Assembly: GCA_902493515.1 (NCBI GenBank)
Contig: CABUPE010000023.1
Span: 1-38,475 of the forward strand
Direction of reading: 5' to 3'
Source: an uncultured Collinsella sp.
GTDB taxonomy: Bacteria; Actinomycetota; Coriobacteriia; Coriobacteriales; Coriobacteriaceae
Length of the DNA: 38,475 bases
The position numbers were made by a program, and so were the translations under genes. This document shows, piece by piece, positions 1 through 6,368 of this stretch. Under the pieces are notes generated by a model, which worked only from the letters and a program-made list of their open reading frames with translations, had not been told where the DNA came from and did no database searches. The first letter of the stretch is position 1; each line of letters starts with the position of its first letter.

Positions 1-1
1 A

Positions 2-106
2 CGCCGGGCCGACTCGCTTCGGATGGGGCTCTACACCAACTTTCTCGACACTACCGTCAGGTTACTTTGCACCAGGTTGGTGCATGTTAACCTGACCCCT
101 TTGTAG
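2..106 (+). other. Possible 3' end of a gene cut by the window edge
   Basis: A plus-strand frame is open from base 2 to a TAG at 104-106. A second frame is open from base 1 to a TAA at 88-90. Neither gives a product I recognise, and both run through the hairpin at 58-94, so this may be only non-coding repeat sequence. The TAG is also the first three bases of the palindrome at 104-132. Confidence 0.15.
58..94. repeat. Imperfect hairpin at left edge
   Basis: Arms 58-74 and 78-94 pair over seven plus seven bases (CAGGTTA and TGCACCA with their complements) around a three-base internal mismatch, with a GGT loop. It lies immediately before the GGGGAC palindrome at 104-132. No T-tract follows, so it is more like a REP unit than a terminator. 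Confidence 0.5.
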
Positions 107-132
107 TCATTGGGGACGTTCTTAAACGACTA
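104..132. repeat. REP-like GGGGAC repeat, copy 1
   Basis: The unit runs from TAGTCATTGGGGAC to TTAAACGACTA, with TAGTC at one end and GACTA at the other. A second copy at 3185-3213 differs at two positions only. Its last three bases are the stop codon (TAG read on the minus strand) of the coiled-coil gene at 130-1893. Confidence 0.7.
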
Positions 133-1893
133 CTTGCTTGCGAACAGCCAGACAAGGATGATCACCAGGATTGCGGCGACGATGCAGACGATGGCGCCGG
201 TGAATTTGATGCGTGAGTCGCGGGTACGTTCGCGCACCGCGTCCTCAGTGGCCTCGAGCTGGGCGACTTCTCGCTCGGTCTCGGCGTGTTCGGCTTTGTC
301 TCGGGCCAAGGATCCTGCAAGCGACTCAGTGATCTCTGGATGGTCATGTACCTCGGTCGCCTGCTCGATGATCGACTGTGCATGTGCGGCATCTGCTTGG
401 GCGTTGGCGATGCTTTGCTCTTGGTCGCGGCGTGCCTTGTCCTCGGCGGCGATCTTCTCGCGCAGTTCGCGCTGGCGCGTCGCGGCGGCAGTCTTCGCCG
501 TCTGCAGCTCGTCGCGCGCGGCATCGGCCTCGGTCGTCACGGCTTGGTGCGCGCGTTTTGCGTCGGCGATAGGGGCTTGAGCCTGCTCGACGGCCTGCTC
601 GGCTGCGGCAAGCGAGTGCTCAAGGTCGGCGGTGATGCGTGGGACATCTTCTTCGGCTTTACGCAGGGCATCTGCCGTGTCGGAGATCTGCATCGAGAGC
701 TCGCTGGTGCGCACCGTATAGTTGGCGGGATTTGCCGAGGGATTGCGTTGCAGCTCGGCGTACTCATGACGCAGCGTCTCGAGCTGGGCGCGCGTGGCGT
801 CGACGGTTTGTTGTGCGGCCGCAATGCCGGCGTCTCGCTCGGCCTTCACCTTGTCGCGGATGCGCTTGGAATCCTCAAGACGTCGAACGAGGCGGTTGCC
901 GGTCTCGCGAGAGCTCGCCTCGCGGGCCTCCACAGCGTCGAGCGCGGCCTTCAGGCGGAGCTCAGTCGCGTCATCCTCTGTCTTCATTTGTTCGAACTGA
1001 CCCTTGAGCTCTGTCGCTTTGGCGGCGTGGGTATCACGGTCAATCTCGGCGGCCGCTGCAGTCTTTTGGGCCGTGGCAATCGCCTGGCGCTGGTCGGCGA
1101 CGATCTGGTCGTAGCGGCCTGCGATATCCTGGCGCGTCTCGAGTTCCTCGCCTTGATCGGCGATGCGCTGCTCAAGTTCGGCCAGGTGAGCGCGGGCGTC
1201 CGCGAGTGCCTTCTTTGCGGCATTCATCTCGCGCATGGCCGAGGCACCCTGGGCGATAAAGGTGCCCACGGCGTTCGCAGTGTTCGAGACAGCGGTCCCC
1301 AGATCGCGGCTCGCGGCGGGGGAGTGCAGGGCGGTCGGGCGAGCGGTGTCGGCAGCGTCCGCATCGGCAGCCTGCGGCACGGCGATATTGCCGGTACCGC
1401 CCTCAATCACAGAAAAGCCTGCTGCGTGCGGATCGACCGCATCGGCGCCAATCGTGGGATGCTCGAGCTGCAGAAACGAGGGCATGGTGCTGCCCTGGTC
1501 GGCAACCGGAGTCTCGCCGGGCACAAAGGTCGAGGCCGCCTCGGCGGCCTCCTCTTCCTCGGCATTAATATCGGCATCGGCGACGGCGTCTTTCATCGCT
1601 TTGACGGCATCCATCATGGAGTCCATGACGGCATCGAGCTCTTCTTCCGAAGACACCTCGATAGGGCCCGCAGCTTGCGGAGCGGCATCCTGTACGGGGT
1701 CGTCGTCCTGAGCGGGCGCATCGGCGTTTTGCTCGCCTGCATCTTCGGCGCCAGGGGTTTCCGCCGTAGCGCTTTCGTCCAAGATGGGGTCGTCGAGGTC
1801 AATATCATCGCAGGTCACACCATCAGCATCTGCGGTGACGTCTGCGGAATCATCAATATGCTGTTGAGTCTGGGGGTCCAGCTCGTCTGTCAT
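130..1893 (-). CDS. Tail-anchored coiled-coil protein, function unknown
   Basis: The product is 587 residues. The start at 1893 is chosen because AGGAG lies about ten bases upstream; an in-frame ATG further upstream at 2025 has no such site. The first 125 or so residues are extremely acidic and low in complexity (runs of D, E and A), so probably disordered. Residues of roughly 205-560 are rich in A, E, K, Q and R with long heptad-like stretches, as in an extended coiled coil. The chain ends in one hydrophobic helix (about residues 565-584) followed by a short Lys tail, with no N-terminal signal peptide. This predicts a C-terminally anchored membrane protein whose coiled coil lies in the cytoplasm, possibly a scaffold or envelope-organising factor, though that role is speculative. 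I do not recognise a named family. It stands alone, divergent from the dehydrogenase gene. Its stop codon is supplied by the palindrome at 104-132. Confidence 0.8.
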   Translation of the reverse strand: MTDELDPQTQQHIDDSADVTADADGVTCDDIDLDDPILDESATAETPGAEDAGEQNADAPAQDDDPVQDAAPQAAGPIEVSSEEELDAVMDSMMDAVKAMKDAVADADINAEEEEAAEAASTFVPGETPVADQGSTMPSFLQLEHPTIGADAVDPHAAGFSVIEGGTGNIAVPQAADADAADTARPTALHSPAASRDLGTAVSNTANAVGTFIAQGASAMREMNAAKKALADARAHLAELEQRIADQGEELETRQDIAGRYDQIVADQRQAIATAQKTAAAAEIDRDTHAAKATELKGQFEQMKTEDDATELRLKAALDAVEAREASSRETGNRLVRRLEDSKRIRDKVKAERDAGIAAAQQTVDATRAQLETLRHEYAELQRNPSANPANYTVRTSELSMQISDTADALRKAEEDVPRITADLEHSLAAAEQAVEQAQAPIADAKRAHQAVTTEADAARDELQTAKTAAATRQRELREKIAAEDKARRDQEQSIANAQADAAHAQSIIEQATEVHDHPEITESLAGSLARDKAEHAETEREVAQLEATEDAVRERTRDSRIKFTGAIVCIVAAILVIILVWLFASK

Positions 1894-2187
1894 AGGTATG
1901 TGCTCCTCATCGTTGTTTGTCACCCTATGATAAAGTCTCGCGCCGACTTCCCGCGCGCCGCAGCAAAGTTTCAAAACGTGTTCGATGGCTCGCGTCGATA
2001 GCAAAAACTCGGCCACTCTATCCAATTTTTACTTGACATTCCCTTCGCCGAAAGACGTTGCGCCGTTCGCCTGCCATGGGCTTTATTTTTCACTTGAACC
2101 CGTTAAAGTTGCATTTCAGCTTTTGGCGCGTTTATTTGGATGCGCGCAGTCGGCGGGTGCGCCCGTCGCGATTTGAAAGGACTTTAT

Positions 2188-2988
2188 ATGGGACTTTTCA
2201 CTGGTAAGACCGTGATCGTCACCGGCGGCGGCAAGGCCACGCTTAAGGACGGCTCCGCTGGCTCCATCGGTTACGGCATCGATATCGCTTTTGCCAAGGA
2301 GGGCGCGAACCTCGTTATCACCGGCCGCAACGTCGCCAAGCTCGAGGCCGCCAAGGAGTCCCTCGAGGCCGAGTACGGTGTCAAGGTTCTGCCTGTTCAG
2401 GCCGATGTTTCGGCTGGTCAGGACAACGAGGCTGTCGTCCAGAACGTTATCGACAAGGCCATTGAGGAGTTCGGCCGCATCGACGCCGTCGTCAACAATG
2501 CTCAGGCCAGCGCCTCGGGTGTGACCATCGCCGACCACACCATGGATCAGTTTAACCTGGCCATTTATTCCGGTCTGTATGCCACCTATCTGTACATGCA
2601 GAAGGCCTATCCGCACCTGAAGGAGACCAAGGGCTCCGTGGTCAACTTTGCCTCGGGCGCCGGCCTGTTTGGCAACTATGGTCAGTGCAGCTATGCCGCC
2701 GCCAAGGAGGGCATCCGTGGTCTGACTCGCGTTGCCGCCAACGAGTGGGGCAAGGACGGCATCAACGTCAATATCGTTTGTCCGCTTGCTTGGACCGCTG
2801 CGCTCGAGAACTTCCAGGATGCCTATCCCGAGGCGTTCAAGGCCAATGTCCACATGCCGCCGGCAGGCCACTACGGCGACGTCGAGAAGGAAATCGGCCG
2901 CGTTGTCGTTCAGCTCTGCGGTCCCGACTTTAAGTACATGAACGGCGAGACTGTCACCCTCGAGGGTGGCATGGGCCAGCGGCCTTAG
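2188..2988 (+). CDS. Short-chain dehydrogenase/reductase (classical SDR)
   Basis: This 266-residue protein is a classical SDR. It has the Rossmann glycine-rich loop starting TGGGK at residues 12-16, with GSIGYG at 25-30 separated from it by an inserted segment, NNAQ at 103-106 (NNAG in most relatives), and the catalytic Ser156, Tyr169 and Lys173 in the usual spacing. It ends LEGGMGQRP, a normal SDR C-terminus. The start at 2188 follows GAAAGGA; an in-frame ATG at 2140 lacks a site. It should be a soluble NAD(P)H-dependent oxidoreductase. The substrate cannot be read from the sequence: bile-acid hydroxysteroid dehydrogenases of gut bacteria belong to this superfamily, but so do many unrelated enzymes. 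The gene is monocistronic and followed by a hairpin and a terminator. Confidence 0.9.
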   Translation: MGLFTGKTVIVTGGGKATLKDGSAGSIGYGIDIAFAKEGANLVITGRNVAKLEAAKESLEAEYGVKVLPVQADVSAGQDNEAVVQNVIDKAIEEFGRIDAVVNNAQASASGVTIADHTMDQFNLAIYSGLYATYLYMQKAYPHLKETKGSVVNFASGAGLFGNYGQCSYAAAKEGIRGLTRVAANEWGKDGINVNIVCPLAWTAALENFQDAYPEAFKANVHMPPAGHYGDVEKEIGRVVVQLCGPDFKYMNGETVTLEGGMGQRP

Positions 2989-2990
2989 GG

Positions 2991-3018
2991 GTTACGCGGT
3001 TTTTCCAAACCGCGTAAC
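2991..3018. terminator. Perfect 12-bp hairpin after the SDR gene
   Basis: Arms 2991-3002 and 3007-3018 (GTTACGCGGTTT and its complement) enclose TTCC, three bases after the SDR stop. No T-tract follows on the plus strand, so it may protect the 3' end rather than terminate by itself. Confidence 0.5.
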
Positions 3019-3060
3019 GGCTCGACGCTGCGCGGTCACCAGGGCGACAACTTGTCATTC

Positions 3061-3102
3061 AAAGAGGGCGGCATGACCAGAAGGTCTATGCCGCCCTCTT
3101 TT
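3061..3102 (+). terminator. Rho-independent terminator of the SDR gene
   Basis: A 14-bp GC-rich stem (AAAGAGGGCGGCAT, 3061-3074, against 3088-3101) extends through GACC/GGTC near the loop and runs into TTTT on the plus strand. The A-rich left side could make it bidirectional. Confidence 0.8.
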
Positions 3103-3184
3103 CATGCCAATTTGTTCGCCCTGGCGACCGCTCGCTGACGTCGCCAGAGCATCGGCGTTGCCTTGGCTGTTGGAGATGATCTCG

Positions 3185-3213
3185 TAGTCGTTGGGGACGT
3201 TCTTAAATGACTA
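3185..3213. repeat. REP-like GGGGAC repeat, copy 2
   Basis: This is nearly identical to 104-132 (TAGTC, then GTTGGGGACGTTCTTAAA, then TGACTA); 27 of 29 bases match. It is non-coding and upstream of tgt. Confidence 0.7.
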
Positions 3214-3218
3214 GCTAT

Positions 3219-3283
3219 AAGGGACACTCTTGCCGGCACTTGGGGACAGTCCCTAAGTGCCGGCAGATTGGGACACTTCTTTG
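3219..3283. repeat. REP-like CCGGCA/GGGGAC hairpin, family C copy 1
   Basis: Core arms TGCCGGCACTTGGGGA (3231-3246) and its complement (3250-3265, one mismatch) enclose a CAG loop. Flanking GGGACACT boxes lie on both sides. The block from CCGGCACTT through GGGACACTTCTTTGC aligns with 19609-19660, upstream of the MntR-like gene. Confidence 0.75.
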
Positions 3284-3368
3284 CAAGATGGCGCTGAAGA
3301 TTGTCCTCGACGACTAGTCGTTTAATGCATCAGTTTCTGTCGAGTCGGTGCGGTTTGCTGGTTGCCCG

Positions 3369-3374
3369 TATAAT
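3369..3374 (+). promoter_or_regulatory. -10 box of the tgt promoter
   Basis: A perfect TATAAT lies 43 bases before the tgt start. I see no good -35 hexamer at 16-18 bases, so this rests on the -10 alone. Confidence 0.5.
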
Positions 3375-3411
3375 GGTCAGCGTATGAACCGCAACCAAGG
3401 AGTTCCAGTTT

Positions 3412-4551
<1,140 letters not shown>

Positions 4552-4700
4552 GGGCGACAGACACGCTTGCAGAGCGTGGACAACGGCAATGGTCGAGCGC
4601 CAGCCGGTTGTCGCATTCGCTGACACCGGCTGCGCGACCGCTGACCGATAGCTTGCAAGTGCTTGATGCATCGTGGGTACCATACCGAATAGTTGATGCT

Positions 4701-4747
4701 CGGGCGGGTGTTTGACGCATGGCGTCGACCCCGCCCGTTTTCTTTTT
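4701..4747 (+). terminator. Rho-independent terminator between tgt and the LOG gene
   Basis: Outer stem CGGGCGGG (4701-4708) pairs with CCCGCCCG (4730-4737), and an inner stem GACGC/GCGTC sits at 4714-4718 and 4722-4726. It is followed by TTTTCTTTTT. It lies only about 20 bases before the next start codon, so it could also act as a leader attenuator for that gene. Confidence 0.85.
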
Positions 4748-4763
4748 CTCGATAGGAGTACCC

Positions 4764-5522
4764 ATGATTAAGAATGAGAACGTCGAGGGCGAGCCCGCCT
4801 ACGACGAGACGTACCGCCGCGGCCCCGTGGTCATGCGCGGCCCCATGATTCCCAAGGACAACACCTACGCCAACCTGCTGGCGCCCGAAGATTCGACTGA
4901 CTGGCTGCATGCCGATCCCTGGCGCGTGCTGCGCATTCAGGCCGAGTTTGTCGATGGCTTCGGCGCGCTTGCCGAGCTTGGCCCCGCAGTGACCATCTTC
5001 GGCAGTGCCCGCACGCCTAAGACCGATCCGCTCTACAAGGCGGCGCGTACCGTCGGGCGCAAGATCGCGCAACGTGGCGTGGCGGTCATCACCGGTGGCG
5101 GCCCCGGCATCATGGAAGCGGCCAACAGGGGAGCGGCGAGTGTCAACGGCAAGTCAGTTGGCTTGGGCATTGAATTGCCGCACGAGCAGGGGCTCAACAA
5201 ATACGTGAACCTCGGTATGGACTTCCGCTACTTCTTTGTGCGCAAGACCATGTTCGTCAAATACAGCTCGGGCGCCATCGTGTTTCCCGGCGGGTTTGGC
5301 ACGCTCGACGAGATGTTCGAGGTGCTCACGCTGGTGCAGACGCACAAGGTCAAGCGCATGCCGCTCGTGCTGGTGGGCAGCGAGTACTGGCAGGGCCTGT
5401 TCGACTGGCTCAACGGCCCGGTAATGAGCGCCGGTATGATTAGCCCGCTCGACCCGGATCTGGTACACATTACCGACGACCTCAACGAGGCCGTTGACAT
5501 TGCGCTCAGCGGGTTGATGTAG
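4764..5522 (+). CDS. LOG-family Rossmann-fold nucleotide phosphoribohydrolase (TIGR00730 type)
   Basis: The 252-residue product carries both signatures of the LOG (formerly 'lysine decarboxylase-like') family: GGGPGIMEAANRG and PGGFGTLDEMFE, the latter with the conserved glycine loop and catalytic Glu. Characterised members cleave nucleoside 5'-monophosphates to base plus ribose 5-phosphate; the cytokinin-activating plant enzymes are the best known. In bacteria the role is usually nucleotide salvage or housekeeping. The N-terminal 60 or so residues precede the core. TAGGAG lies six bases before the start. It stands alone after the tgt terminator. Confidence 0.9.
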   Translation: MIKNENVEGEPAYDETYRRGPVVMRGPMIPKDNTYANLLAPEDSTDWLHADPWRVLRIQAEFVDGFGALAELGPAVTIFGSARTPKTDPLYKAARTVGRKIAQRGVAVITGGGPGIMEAANRGAASVNGKSVGLGIELPHEQGLNKYVNLGMDFRYFFVRKTMFVKYSSGAIVFPGGFGTLDEMFEVLTLVQTHKVKRMPLVLVGSEYWQGLFDWLNGPVMSAGMISPLDPDLVHITDDLNEAVDIALSGLM

Positions 5523-5553
5523 AGCAATCGTGTCTACCGCGACATGAATATGC

Positions 5554-5589
5554 ATGGCAATCTGATGCTATCTAACGTCAGGTTGCCAT
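5554..5589. promoter_or_regulatory. Operator palindrome of the toxin-antitoxin operon
   Basis: Arms ATGGCAATCTGA (5554-5565) and TCAGGTTGCCAT (5578-5589) match at 11 of 12 positions around a 12-base spacer. It sits just upstream of a TATACT -10-like box at 5600-5605, where a RelB/DinJ-type ribbon-helix-helix antitoxin would be expected to bind and autorepress. Confidence 0.7.
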
Positions 5590-5636
5590 TTATATTGGGT
5601 ATACTGATGCAAAAGACGAGGGCAAGGAGGTCGCGT

Positions 5637-5936
5637 ATGTCTACTGCAACGGTTAAGCCTACGACGGTTCGCCTCGAAGAGGGGCTCAAGGAGCAGGCGA
5701 CTGAGTTCTTGGATTCGGTCGGCCTCAGCCTCAATTCCTATCTCAATCTTGCCGTTCGGCAGCTGGTAAATCAGCGAAAGATTCCTTTTGAGATTGTAGG
5801 AAGGGCGGAGATGCCCAACGAGGCGACGAGGCGTGCCATGGTGATCGCCGAGGCTCATGAGTTGGGGATTTTGCCGGACGATAGCCCGTCATTCAATAAC
5901 GCTGATGAGCTTATGTCATTCCTCGATGAGGAATAG
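5637..5936 (+). CDS. RelB/DinJ-family antitoxin
   Basis: This 99-residue antitoxin has an N-terminal ribbon-helix-helix domain (strand PTTVRLEEGL, then helices through NSYLNLAVRQLV) typical of RelB/DinJ. The acidic, flexible C-terminal half would wrap the toxin. AAGGAGG lies six bases before the ATG at 5637; the in-frame ATG at 5544 would read through the operator and is rejected. The stop is two bases before the toxin start, consistent with translational coupling. The expected roles are neutralising the YafQ-like toxin and, as dimer or complex, repressing the promoter through the palindrome at 5554-5589. Confidence 0.92.
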   Translation: MSTATVKPTTVRLEEGLKEQATEFLDSVGLSLNSYLNLAVRQLVNQRKIPFEIVGRAEMPNEATRRAMVIAEAHELGILPDDSPSFNNADELMSFLDEE

Positions 5937-5938
5937 CG

Positions 5939-6247
5939 ATGTTCGAGATTAAAGTCGAGGCTCAATTTAAGGCGGACTACAAACGAACGATGCGCATGCA
6001 TCCGCAGCTAAAAAGTGAGTTTAAAGCGGCGGTTGCAGAGCTTGTGGCTCATGGGTCACTTCCGGCGGAGTATGGCGCCCACGAGCTCTCAAACCCGGGC
6101 GGAAACTACAACGGCCACATCGATTTCCACCTATCCGATGGCTTGGTCGATGTGGTCGTTCTTTATCTTCCCCATAAGACTAACCCAGTGATTAGGCTGG
6201 TGAGAATGGGCTCGCATGAGGAACTGTTTCAGGGTCCGCTGGGCTGA
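5939..6247 (+). CDS. YafQ-family mRNA interferase toxin
   Basis: This 102-residue RelE/ParE-superfamily toxin is closest in pattern to YafQ. It has a basic N-terminal helix (FKADYKRTMR), a central HEL-x-N-x-HIDFHL segment, a hydrophobic strand VVVLYL, and a terminal GSHEELF resembling the His/Phe-bearing end of YafQ that contributes to ribosome-dependent mRNA cleavage. The start is two bases after the antitoxin stop. The pair looks intact, with no frameshift. It converges on the primase-helicase gene, separated by the palindrome at 6261-6327. A typical chromosomal type II module. Confidence 0.9.
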   Translation: MFEIKVEAQFKADYKRTMRMHPQLKSEFKAAVAELVAHGSLPAEYGAHELSNPGGNYNGHIDFHLSDGLVDVVVLYLPHKTNPVIRLVRMGSHEELFQGPLG

Positions 6248-6260
6248 TCGCCGATTTCCA

Positions 6261-6327
6261 AGTTGCGGTGGAATAGGGACTGATTTGCGGTCGATTGGCC
6301 AAAAACAGTCCCTATTTCACCGCAACT
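6261..6327. repeat. REP-like hairpin, family A/B copy 1
   Basis: Arms 6261-6282 and 6306-6327 (AGTTGCGGTGGAATAGGGACTG and its complement) pair at 21 of 22 positions around a 23-base loop. The outer part, AGTTGCGGTGGAATAG, is identical in the hairpin at 12825-12893, while the inner part differs on both arms. It lies between convergent genes and could also end both transcripts. Confidence 0.85.
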
Positions 6328-6368
6328 GATAGGCGCGCCCCGTTCGCTGCTGCGGCCCCCGGTTCTCC

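Larger units (their letters stand above)
3103..3411. other. Non-coding spacer rich in palindromes, upstream of tgt
   Basis: No gene is visible here. It contains a small hairpin (CTGGCGA at 3121-3127 with TCGCCAG at 3141-3147), the GGGGAC palindrome at 3185-3213, the CCGGCA hairpin at 3231-3265 and the tgt promoter. A TAGTCGTTTAA at 3316-3326 repeats the end of the 104-132 palindrome in inverse orientation, so the stretch 3185-3326 may be one composite element. Confidence 0.6.

Noticed and set aside
286..2001. 571-codon plus-strand frame opposite the coiled-coil gene
   Set aside because: Mirror of a low-complexity coding sequence; no start signal or recognisable domain, whereas the minus-strand gene has a good ribosome binding site and a membrane anchor.
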